NCBI GenBank assembly: GCA_040235565.1
Contig: JBECLA010000014.1
Coordinates: forward strand, 1-7,111
Length of the DNA: 7,111 nt
From: JAHEIJ01 sp040235565
GTDB taxonomy: Bacteria; Pseudomonadota; Gammaproteobacteria; UBA6429; Thiohalophilaceae
Direction: 5' to 3'
In this document: positions 1 through 6,559 of the stretch, piece by piece
Numbering within the stretch: position 1 is the stretch's first letter
Layout: each line of letters opens with the position of its first letter
The notes under the pieces: model-generated
Seen by the model: the letters and a program-made list of their open reading frames with translations, nothing else
What the model was told of the DNA's origin: nothing
Databases searched by the model: none
Translations under genes and position numbers: made by a program

Positions 1-175
1 CGGAGTACAAGGACGTACGGAGTAATCCTCTCGATAAACAAACAATCCTGGTATATCGCTACTGTCTACAAACAAAATATGGTGACCTTACAAAAAGAAA
101 ATGTCGGCTTACGGCCAAAAGAGGACATCCAACAACTGAGCGCACTGGTGCAAAGCATCCAAGTGACGCGAATTG
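1..175. other. Unresolved left-edge region, probably mostly intergenic
   Basis: No gene can be assigned with confidence. Two plus-strand frames run open from the window edge. One covers positions 1-192 (63 codons to TAA, the last 17 bases overlapping the end of the ATPase gene). The other covers positions 3-179 (to TAA). Either could be the tail of a convergent gene that starts outside the window, but both cannot be, and neither tail shows a motif I recognise. Both run through the 28-nt element at 101-128, whose other copies in this window are all intergenic, which argues for non-coding DNA. No hairpin with a T-tract was found that would terminate the ATPase transcript. Confidence 0.4.
101..128 (+). 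repeat. Dispersed 28-nt intergenic element, copy 1
   Basis: This copy begins ATGTCGGCTTACGG and ends GAGGACAT. The outer bases ATGTC (101-105) and GACAT (124-128) are complementary, so the element is a short imperfect palindrome. It aligns without gaps over its first 14 bases with copies at 3081, 3134 and 6560 (consensus ATG-W-Y-N-GC-Y-T-W-S-GG). It lies just downstream of the ATPase stop codon. I recall similar sequences between genes in gammaproteobacteria, but that is memory, not a search result. Confidence 0.5.
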
Positions 176-2872
176 TTAAAACGTTTTTTTAAACAGTTTC
201 AATCGTATTTGCTTTTCGATTTCTATGATGCAAAACATAATCACACCGACTGCGATAATCAAGACACCATCCAATGCAGTAATTGCCTGGGTATCAAAGA
301 TAGTTTGAAGCCACGGCACATAAGTAATCGCAAATTGTCCTATTGTAACGGCAATGACAGCGATCCACACAACGCGGGTGCCAAGAACGGCTTTTCGATT
401 TAACGACGTCCCGTACATATTTCGAATAAAGAAAAGATGAAATATTTCCAACACAACCAATGTGTTCATAGCGATGGTTCGCGCCATAGCTCCGGAGTAA
501 CCCTTGATAATGGCGTATTCATACATACTAAACACACCCGCGAGAAACAGGCCTGCAACAAGCACGATATGCCACATTAGTCCACCGCTTAGCAGGGCTT
601 CATTGCGTGGCCTGGGCGGCCTTTGCATGGTGTTTTCTTCTGTCGGCTCAAAGGCCAGTGCAATACCGAGCGTGACCGCAGTTATCATGTTGATCCATAA
701 GATCTGAATGGGCGTGATAGGCAGACTCAACCCGAGCAGCAAGGCGAGGATGATTGTCATCGCTTCGCCCGCATTGGTTGGCAGTGTCCAGCTGATGACT
801 TTCTTTATATTGTCGTAGACCGTTCGACCTTCTCTTACGGCAGCGACGATAGTGGAAAAATTGTCGTCTGCCAGAACGATTTCAGACGCTTCTTTCGCAG
901 CTTCGCTTCCCGTTTTACCCATGGCAACCCCAACCCCGGCACGTTTGAGTGCAGGCGCATCATTGACCCCGTCTCCCGTCATGGCGACTGTCATGCCATT
1001 CGCCTGCAATGCCATCACCAGGCGTAATTTATGTTCCGGGCTGGTGCGTGCGAAGATTCCGGTATCGTTCACCACAGATTTCAGCTGTTCATCATCGAGC
1101 TTATCTAGTTCTTGGCCGGTTAATACCCTGGCACTGTTTCGCAAACCCAGTTGTTTTCCAATTGCGGATGCAGTAACAGCATGGTCACCCGTAATCATCT
1201 TTACATCGATACCTGCCTGATGGCACTTGGTTATAGACTCGATAGCTTCCTGGCGCGGCGGATCAATCAAACCAGCCAATCCCAGAAATATTAATGACTC
1301 TTGCACATCGTCATGTTCAAGCACGGTATGTTCGGGTTTCACGGCTTTAGCAGCAAAGGCAAGCACACGCCGTCCCTGCGAGGCAATGGCATTGGCCTGT
1401 TCTTCCCAGTATTCCATATTCAGCGGTTTTGTTTTATTACCGCTATCATGCTGTTCATGACACATGGAAAGAACCGTCTCAGGTGCCCCCTTAACAAAAA
1501 TGAATGCATGCTCTTCATGGTCATGGTTGAGCGTGGCCATGTATTTGTGCTTGCTATCAAACGGAATGACATCTGTGCGTGTCCATTGATTTCTTGTCTC
1601 ACTACCATCAATGCCGGTTTTTGATGAAAAAGCTAATAGTGCAATTTCCATTGGGTCACCGTGCCCCGTCCAGGAGTCATTTTTCCGAATCAGATCTGCG
1701 TCATTGCAAAATGCTGCTACTTTGCCTAATTCACGCAGTGAGGAGTAGTCCTGCGCTGAAATAATATTGTCATCTAGTTCAATCTCACCCGATGGTTCGT
1801 AACCAGTCCCTTTAATATTAAAGCGCTCACGGCTCGTTACAATGGAAACGACCATCATTTCATTACGCGTAAGAGTACCGGTCTTGTCGGAACAGATAAC
1901 GGAGACTGAGCCCAGGGTTTCAATTGCAGGGAGTCGCCGAACAATGGCATTATGCTGGGCCATAGCCTTCACACCAACGGCCAGCGTGATGGTTAACACC
2001 GCAGGCAGACCTTCAGGAATGGCAGCGACTGCAATTCCCACAACAGCCATAAACAGATTGGCAAAATCGTAATGTAATATGAAATAACCGAAAACTAACA
2101 TGAGTACTGCGATGGCTAGAATAAACAGGGTAAGCCATCTTGCGAATACCGCCATTTGTAACACTAAGGGTGTTTCCAGGGTCTGCACTTCTGAGAGCAA
2201 CCCTCCGATACGCCCGATTTCAGTGTTTGCACCTGTAGCAACGACGACACCTATGCCTTGCCCACTGGTAACGGTAGTACCACTAAATCCGACACTGAAA
2301 CGATCTCCAAGCGGTGCATCAAGCGCAACGGGGTTCGTCTGTTTTTCGACGGCAACCGATTCGCCTGTCAGTATCGACTCCTGAATCTGTAAACCATGGG
2401 ACTTCAGTAACCGCAGATCAGCAGGTAACTTGTCACCGGCTTCCAGAAACACAATGTCGCCGGGCACTAGTTCCTCACCGGGTATAACCCGGCGTTTACC
2501 ATCTCGTATGACTGAGGCACGCAAGGCCAGCATATGCCGAATCGCCTCCATGGCTTTTTCTGCCTTGCCTTCCTGATAAAAACCAATAGCGGCATTGATA
2601 ATCACTACCGCAATAATGACAAAAGTATCGACTACATGACCAAGTAGCGCAGTGATGCTGGCCGCACCAATCAGAACATATATCAATATATTGTGGAAAT
2701 GTGATAGGAAGCGCAGCAATAAGTTTCGCCGTGAGGGTTCAGGAAGTTTGTTTGGTCCGAAAGTCTGTAACCGCTGCTTTGCATTTTCTTCACTTAAACC
2801 TTCAAGTGTCGTTTCGAGAGCGGCTAAGGTTTCCTCGGATATTTGGTTATGCCAGTTTTGAATTTCATTCAT
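176..2872 (-). CDS. P-type (P2A-like) cation-transporting ATPase
   Basis: An inner-membrane pump that couples ATP hydrolysis to cation transport through a phospho-aspartate intermediate. The 898 residues match the usual P2 length. Visible in order: N-terminal cation-ATPase domain (about 8-45), TM1-TM2 (61-99), actuator loop with TGES (169-172), TM3-TM4 with PEGLP (286-290), phosphorylation motif DKTGTLT with Asp329, nucleotide-binding KGAPE (461-465), ITGDH (560-564), hinge GDGVNDAP (633-640), and six C-terminal TM segments (about 692-886). By alignment to SERCA, the M4 Glu309 (here Glu287), M5 Asn768/Glu771 (Asn700/Glu703) and M6 Asn796/Thr799 (Asn728/Thr731) positions are kept, but Asp800 is Ala732. 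Ca2+ transport is therefore not assured and the ion is left open. The ATG at 2872 gives the full N-terminal domain but has no clear Shine-Dalgarno sequence. It stands alone, with no accessory gene beside it. Confidence 0.95.
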   Translation of the reverse strand: MNEIQNWHNQISEETLAALETTLEGLSEENAKQRLQTFGPNKLPEPSRRNLLLRFLSHFHNILIYVLIGAASITALLGHVVDTFVIIAVVIINAAIGFYQEGKAEKAMEAIRHMLALRASVIRDGKRRVIPGEELVPGDIVFLEAGDKLPADLRLLKSHGLQIQESILTGESVAVEKQTNPVALDAPLGDRFSVGFSGTTVTSGQGIGVVVATGANTEIGRIGGLLSEVQTLETPLVLQMAVFARWLTLFILAIAVLMLVFGYFILHYDFANLFMAVVGIAVAAIPEGLPAVLTITLAVGVKAMAQHNAIVRRLPAIETLGSVSVICSDKTGTLTRNEMMVVSIVTSRERFNIKGTGYEPSGEIELDDNIISAQDYSSLRELGKVAAFCNDADLIRKNDSWTGHGDPMEIALLAFSSKTGIDGSETRNQWTRTDVIPFDSKHKYMATLNHDHEEHAFIFVKGAPETVLSMCHEQHDSGNKTKPLNMEYWEEQANAIASQGRRVLAFAAKAVKPEHTVLEHDDVQESLIFLGLAGLIDPPRQEAIESITKCHQAGIDVKMITGDHAVTASAIGKQLGLRNSARVLTGQELDKLDDEQLKSVVNDTGIFARTSPEHKLRLVMALQANGMTVAMTGDGVNDAPALKRAGVGVAMGKTGSEAAKEASEIVLADDNFSTIVAAVREGRTVYDNIKKVISWTLPTNAGEAMTIILALLLGLSLPITPIQILWINMITAVTLGIALAFEPTEENTMQRPPRPRNEALLSGGLMWHIVLVAGLFLAGVFSMYEYAIIKGYSGAMARTIAMNTLVVLEIFHLFFIRNMYGTSLNRKAVLGTRVVWIAVIAVTIGQFAITYVPWLQTIFDTQAITALDGVLIIAVGVIMFCIIEIEKQIRLKLFKKTF

Positions 2873-3080
2873 TATTTGTACAGATTAATATATTTCGTTT
2901 TAACGGTTGATTAGGAACTTCCGTCGGTCCGCATAAGTACCCAATCGCGAACCGCTAATATAGTCATTTTGCCATATAAACACCGCCGTATGAAAAATAC
3001 TACCCATTATAAAGCGGACAAAAGGAGAACCTGCTTGGTATATTTTTTACGGGTTTTCCAGCAATAACGTACAATGCTAA

Positions 3081-3108
3081 ATGACCGCTTTGGGTTGCCG
3101 GTTCAAAT
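3081..3108 (+). repeat. Dispersed 28-nt intergenic element, copy 2 (degenerate)
   Basis: This copy begins ATGACCGCTTTGGG, matching the first 14 bases of copy 4 (6560) at all but two positions. The right half has diverged, so the palindrome is lost. Confidence 0.45.
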
Positions 3109-3133
3109 TACATATTTTCTCGAAATTAATCGA

Positions 3134-3161
3134 ATGTCTGCCTTCGGCCATAAGCAGTCGG
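3134..3161 (+). repeat. Dispersed 28-nt intergenic element, copy 3
   Basis: This copy begins ATGTCTGCCTTCGG and continues CCATAAGCAG, keeping CTGC/GCAG complementarity across a central GG-CC segment. Its central part resembles copy 1 (ACGGCCAAAAG against TCGGCCATAAG). It lies 53 bases after copy 2 in the same orientation. Confidence 0.45.
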
Positions 3162-3170
3162 TCGTGTATC

Positions 3171-3202
3171 TTAAAAAGGAAAGCCCCACATTAGTGGGGC
3201 TT
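3171..3202 (-). terminator. Intrinsic terminator of the propeller-like gene
   Basis: A perfect 9-bp stem, AAGCCCCAC (3181-3189) with GTGGGGCTT (3194-3202), closes a 4-base loop. Read on the minus strand it is followed by TCCTTTTTAA, a T-tract, while the plus-strand side is not T-rich. It lies about 105 bases after the stop codon at 3306 and so should end the transcript of the 3306-5081 gene. Confidence 0.8.
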
Positions 3203-3305
3203 CGTGCTTCCGAGACCTTTCAGTAGCAAATGCTCAATCCAGAAAGACCACTCTCTTAGGGCCGAATCCTTTTGTGCGGTTTCTTTTGCTACATGTGAGA
3301 CGCTG

Positions 3306-5081
3306 TTATCGACGAGGTACCCGGGTCAGGTATATCCCTGCCATGCCTTCTTCCTCGGTGCCGCCTTCGATGCCCATAGTCGCATTCAATGTTAACCAGT
3401 CACCGCGCAGACTTTCGCGCTCGATTCCTATCTCGGTAATGATCGATCCCTCCGGGGATTCTGGATCGAGCACCTCGCCATCCATACCCGTTTCGACGAC
3501 AGTCACGATGGGCGATCGGCCCGGCCCTTTTCCAAGGTAGATGCCGTCCACCGGATCAACATAAAGGCCGTCAACCATCTCGCCCTCCCTTGCCTTGAAC
3601 ACAGCGTTGTAGGTCGCACCCACACCGCCAGAAACGGCAACGAACGCCGAGGAGCGCCAGCGCGCCGGCTCACCGTCGTCCTCGGCACCTTCCTCTGAGT
3701 GGCCGCCGGCCGTGCAGGGGGTTTTGCCGGAGTAGTTCCAGAACAGCAACTCATCGAATTGCTCGCCGGTCTTGGCTACTGTCCACGTCCTGTGCGTGTT
3801 GATGTCGTGAACAAAGATACCCTGGTTCACAGGAACCTCTTTCTCCTGCCAGCAACCCGTTTCGTCGCAGGTGCTGTTTGTATCCTCCTCAGTCCCGCCG
3901 CCCACACATTGCAGGTCTCGATTACAGTAGGCGATGCGGTCGCGGTTGCCTTCCGTCGGACAGTAAAGGCGCACGGTCTTGGTCTCCTCACCCCAGGCAC
4001 CCCAGAAGCCTACGAAACGTCCGTCGAACGCGCTGCCTTCGCCGAGACCATTGAAGGTGTCGTGGCGCGATTCGCCGGGAACTCGTTCGCCAATGCTAAC
4101 GAGTGTGTAGAGTGGCGGTAAGGGCTGCAACGGCTCTGCCAGGTAGAGGCCACCCAGACTCGGGTCGTCCTCGTTGTCGAAGCCGGCAAAGACGACCCTC
4201 TCACCAGCAGCACTCGGCGGCGCGGTTGAACCGAACACCGTATCGGTGCCTGGAATCAGGGTGCTGGTGTTATTGGCGATCAATACTACGGGGAGTGTGC
4301 CACCACCCGGGCCATTGTTGATCTGGTCCTCCACCAACTGACGATAGTAAACCCCGGTCTTACTGAGCGTCGCATCGGGGTCGTTCGGGTCGGCTACGGA
4401 ATAGTTGCCCTTGAACACGATGGTATCGCCCTGTGTCACCGAAGGTGCCCCGGGAAATACCTCGAAGGTTGTGCCGGGCAACTCCGGCACCTGGAAGAAG
4501 TCGAACTCCGGGACCGCGCCCAGTTTGGCGGCGCCAGTGATCAGCGGGCCAAACGGGTTGGTATAGATCCCCGTCGTCCCGGCCCGGGTTTCATCGCTGT
4601 CGGGCGGCGTATATACCCACACCGGCTGATGGTTGCCGCGGGTGGCGATGGTATCCGATCCCATGTCGATGCGCGGAAAGGACGGGGTCTCGATGAACGT
4701 GGTCAGCAGCGGGTTGCTCGGCGGGTAATGGGCGTTGTTCGGCTGCGGAACTTCGATGGTCCGATCCAGGATCCTGACGATGGGGCTCCCCTCCACAGCC
4801 ATGTCGCGGGTGTAGATGCCGTGGGTTGGTTGGTTTCCTCCGCCACCACCACCACCTCTGCTCCGGGCACGGATGACCACCAGCCCGTTCAGGTTCACCG
4901 ACGGCTGATTATAGCTGTTGAAGGTTCTATTGTTTGGCGCGCCGGGCATCAGGTCGTTGTTGTTCACTACCGTGGTCCAGTCGAACGTGGGCCTGGGCGC
5001 GGCCGCACCGGGCATGGCGATTGCCGCTATCGTGGCCGCCCCCATTGCCAGAAACACTGATTGCAGGTACCGTGTTTTCAT
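3306..5081 (-). CDS. Secreted seven-repeat protein, probable beta-propeller (NxxGxxAF-type repeats)
   Basis: Function unknown; predicted to be exported. Residues 1-28 form a Sec signal peptide with a basic start, a hydrophobic core and AxA-type ends (GAAA-PRP). The 591 residues hold seven degenerate repeats. Each has a 'P-S-x(n)-G-x-x-V-V-F-x-A/G' strand pair followed by a 'GIY' strand: 60-90, 136-173, 213-245, 289-313, 350-423, 478-515 and 553-584. 'PG-x(n)-TF' segments before several units (46-54, 335-343) fit the 'choice-of-anchor tandem repeat NxxGxxAF' (DUF7453-like) proteins as I remember them. Repeat 5 carries an insertion with Cys374, 386, 392, 405 and 410; Cys456 follows in the next stretch. 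A run of seven Gly lies at 76-82. The protein ends after repeat 7 (RVPRR) with no PEP-CTERM, LPXTG or TM anchor. A strong GGAGGAG at 5090-5096, 8 bases from the ATG, fixes the start. The gene is GC-rich compared with the ATPase gene. Confidence 0.75.
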   Translation of the reverse strand: MKTRYLQSVFLAMGAATIAAIAMPGAAAPRPTFDWTTVVNNNDLMPGAPNNRTFNSYNQPSVNLNGLVVIRARSRGGGGGGGNQPTHGIYTRDMAVEGSPIVRILDRTIEVPQPNNAHYPPSNPLLTTFIETPSFPRIDMGSDTIATRGNHQPVWVYTPPDSDETRAGTTGIYTNPFGPLITGAAKLGAVPEFDFFQVPELPGTTFEVFPGAPSVTQGDTIVFKGNYSVADPNDPDATLSKTGVYYRQLVEDQINNGPGGGTLPVVLIANNTSTLIPGTDTVFGSTAPPSAAGERVVFAGFDNEDDPSLGGLYLAEPLQPLPPLYTLVSIGERVPGESRHDTFNGLGEGSAFDGRFVGFWGAWGEETKTVRLYCPTEGNRDRIAYCNRDLQCVGGGTEEDTNSTCDETGCWQEKEVPVNQGIFVHDINTHRTWTVAKTGEQFDELLFWNYSGKTPCTAGGHSEEGAEDDGEPARWRSSAFVAVSGGVGATYNAVFKAREGEMVDGLYVDPVDGIYLGKGPGRSPIVTVVETGMDGEVLDPESPEGSIITEIGIERESLRGDWLTLNATMGIEGGTEEEGMAGIYLTRVPRR

Positions 5082-5131
5082 GACTGATTCTCCTCCGCCC
5101 TCCGATGCACAAGGGGGGACCTTCTTAATGT

Positions 5132-5187
5132 GTTAAAAACGAAAATGGCCGAGGAGTCTTCCAGCCCTTCCCCGGCCTGTTTTTAAC
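5132..5187. terminator. Nested, probably bidirectional terminator between the two secreted-protein genes
   Basis: The inner stem pairs GGCCGAGGA (5147-5155) with TCCCCGGCC (5169-5177), 9 bp with one A-C mismatch on the plus strand that becomes G-T in minus-strand RNA. It is flanked by a perfect inverted repeat, GTTAAAAAC (5132-5140) and GTTTTTAAC (5179-5187). Either strand therefore reads a GC stem followed by a T-run. It should end the 5236-6117 transcript and limit read-through into the 3306-5081 gene, so the two genes are probably not a simple operon. Some read-through is possible. Confidence 0.75.
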
Positions 5188-5212
5188 CTGCCGCGCTAAC
5201 CGCTCGCGGCAG
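5188..5212. repeat. Inverted repeat (8-bp stem) in the 3' region of the 5236-6117 gene
   Basis: CTGCCGCG (5188-5195) and CGCGGCAG (5205-5212) are perfect reverse complements around a 9-base loop. There is no T-tract of its own on either strand. It directly abuts the terminator at 5132-5187 and lies 23 bases past the stop codon at 5236, so it may act as a 3'-end stabilising hairpin. Confidence 0.55.
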
Positions 5213-5235
5213 ATCGATCCGCCGCATGAGGGGCT

Positions 5236-6117
5236 TTAGGGTTTTCCCTTGCCTTTACCGCCACCCGTCACCACATTAATGTCGATGTAGACATTGTGGT
5301 CATCCAATACCGCACCATTCGGTGCGTCTTGACCCAAGAAATCGATAGGCTCTGAGCTCGTGAACTGGATCCTGTACGGTCCGGGCTCGCCGACGCGCAG
5401 GTTGTACCCGTATACGACCTTGCCGGTGGCGTTAATCTCGGCCGTGGGGTTCGTGCCCGGCGGAACCGCGTACACACCGGTATCCGTGTTCAGGACGCTG
5501 AAGGTGATGCCGCTGTCATGCACCAGCCACGACGCCTGCCCGAAGTCGGTCGGGTTGTCGACAAAAGCGCCGCCGAGATCAAGTGCCTGGTGCCCGTAGG
5601 CGGAATTGCGGTCGAGCTCGCTCGGCTCCAGCTTGATCACTGTGTAGCCCTGCAAGGTCGTCATGGGCGAATAGTCGTCCATATTCGTGAGAACGATCTC
5701 GACCCGGATCGGGCTGCCGACCTTCAGCTTGGCGTCGCCCTCGAGGTTGTCGCCCCAGTTGCCCCACACCTGTGCCGCATCATTGTAGAAGCACTGCGCT
5801 TGCCAGGTGTGCACCTTCTGGACGTAGTAGTAGCCCGGGACCTCGTAACCGGTCAGCGGATCACCCGTGGGCGGCACCAGGGCTGACGGGTCCTCCACAG
5901 TTCCGCAGCTCAGCCCCCCCACAGCGGTACCGAACATGATCGTCGGCACCGACAGATTCTGGGCGGCCGTCTCCTCGCCACCGTTGGGCGGGCCATTGCC
6001 GCCACCGCCACCGCAGGGCGGTGCATCACAGCCCGGTCTGAGCGCAAAGACGCTGCTGCTGAAACCCAAGGCTGCCACCATGGCGATGCCCAAGGCCATA
6101 CGTTTAATATCTTTCAT
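5236..6117 (-). CDS. Secreted protein of unknown function with Gly-rich linker
   Basis: Not recognised as a characterised family. Of 293 residues, 1-25 form a clear signal peptide (MKDIKR, hydrophobic core, SSVFA before LRPG). A Cys/Gly/Pro linker follows (28-50; Cys30, Cys35, five Gly at 36-40), then a globular region from NLSVP (54-58). Aromatic-rich motifs GYYYVQKVHTWQAQC (95-109) and VWGNWGDNL (117-125) precede a beta-rich part. The segment at 235-282 (GYNLRV, PGPYRIQF, VYIDINVV) resembles an Ig-like strand pattern. The tail is GGGKGKGKP. Cys71 and Cys109 could form a disulfide. There is no lipobox and no TM anchor, so a periplasmic or extracellular location is inferred. GAGGAG at 6126-6131 lies 8 bases before the ATG, the same spacing as in the downstream gene. 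The GC-rich composition matches that gene and not the flanks. I vaguely recall uncharacterised secreted proteins with similar WGDNL segments, but cannot confirm it. Confidence 0.75.
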   Translation of the reverse strand: MKDIKRMALGIAMVAALGFSSSVFALRPGCDAPPCGGGGGNGPPNGGEETAAQNLSVPTIMFGTAVGGLSCGTVEDPSALVPPTGDPLTGYEVPGYYYVQKVHTWQAQCFYNDAAQVWGNWGDNLEGDAKLKVGSPIRVEIVLTNMDDYSPMTTLQGYTVIKLEPSELDRNSAYGHQALDLGGAFVDNPTDFGQASWLVHDSGITFSVLNTDTGVYAVPPGTNPTAEINATGKVVYGYNLRVGEPGPYRIQFTSSEPIDFLGQDAPNGAVLDDHNVYIDINVVTGGGKGKGKP

Positions 6118-6284
6118 TCTCGTGTCTCCTCATTTTGTTGTAGTCGTCAAGAACCGCGGGGATTCGTTCCCTATCCAGTTGGTTTCACGCCAAAGCACCT
6201 TCCGCGAAATGGCGAGATGCCGGCCTCACATCCAGGTGGTTCTGCATTACGACCAACAAGGGTGTAATGATGGGTCTGTCAAAT

Positions 6285-6316
6285 TTTGGGTTTTTATTCC
6301 CAAATATAAATTTGGG
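6285..6316. promoter_or_regulatory. Alternating TTTGGG/CCCAAA half-sites, candidate operator
   Basis: Three half-sites lie in a row: TTTGGG (6285-6290), CCCAAAT (6299-6305) and ATTTGGG (6310-6316). The last two form a perfect 18-base palindrome with 7-bp arms around ATAA. The first and second form an alternative stem around TTTTTATT. On the minus strand the group lies immediately upstream of a TTGACA. It could be a regulator-binding site for the 5236-6117 gene or alternative RNA hairpins. No regulator gene is visible nearby. Confidence 0.35.
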
Positions 6317-6325
6317 CAAATTAAG

Positions 6326-6359
6326 TTTAACGAAGATGAATCAGGATTCATCGGTTAAA
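6326..6359. promoter_or_regulatory. Long interrupted palindrome, candidate operator
   Basis: GATGAATC (6335-6342) and GATTCATC (6345-6352) are perfect inverted repeats around AG. They are flanked by a second complementary pair, TTTAAC (6326-6331) and GTTAAA (6354-6359). Fourteen paired positions in 34 bases make this unlikely to be chance. The minus-strand downstream side (TTCGTTAAACTTAATTT) is only mildly T-rich, so a terminator for the barrel gene is a weaker alternative. Confidence 0.4.
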
Positions 6360-6559
6360 AGTGTGAAATTACAAACTCTGAAATTCGGATCAGATTATCT
6401 TTATATAAAAGTAATTCCTCAGCGCAGACTCCACTGAAGTAATGCTTTTTTACGATAAATTACCTGAACGATTAAGTCTGCAACATCAGACAACTGCTTG
6501 AGAAAAAGATAGTGAAAGTTTGATGGCTTTGTATTGGTATTAATGCGTATTAAATTAAA

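Larger units (their letters stand above)
2873..3180. other. AT-rich spacer upstream of the ATPase gene
   Basis: No coding region is supported here. The stretch must hold the ATPase promoter, but I see no convincing pair of boxes. A perfect TATAAT lies on the minus strand at 3011-3006 without a good -35 at 16-18 bases, and a TATATT at 2892-2887 is equally unsupported. The block holds two copies of the 28-nt element (3081 and 3134), 53 bases apart in the same orientation. It also holds fragments resembling its GCGGAC arm at 3014-3020 and, as GGTCCGC, near 2927-2933, so it looks like a patch of decayed repeats. Confidence 0.5.

Noticed and set aside
852..1624. Plus-strand open frames antisense to the ATPase gene
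   Set aside because: They overlie a complete ATPase whose motifs fix the coding strand, and their translations lack recognisable domains. They are shadow frames.
2957..3011. An ATPase promoter based on TATAAT (3006-3011) or TATATT (2957-2962), both on the minus strand
   Set aside because: Neither has a hexamer close to TTGACA at 16-18 bases, and AT-rich spacers contain such -10-like words by chance.
3213..3305. A frameshifted C-terminal anchor (PEP-CTERM or TM) after the propeller-like gene
   Set aside because: The three minus-strand frames between the stop at 3306 and the terminator show no hydrophobic stretch and no sorting motif, so the gene appears to end naturally.
5518..6358. Plus-strand open frames over and beyond the 5236-6117 gene
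   Set aside because: They follow from the GC-rich codon bias of the minus-strand gene, which has a signal peptide and a good ribosome binding site. The part beyond 6117 has no protein-like character.
3105..6373. An 8-bp direct repeat AAATTACA (3105-3112 and 6366-6373) bracketing the GC-rich pair, as a possible insertion target duplication
   Set aside because: Eight AT-rich bases are easily shared by chance in AT-rich spacers. There are no terminal inverted repeats next to them, and no transposase or integrase in the window.
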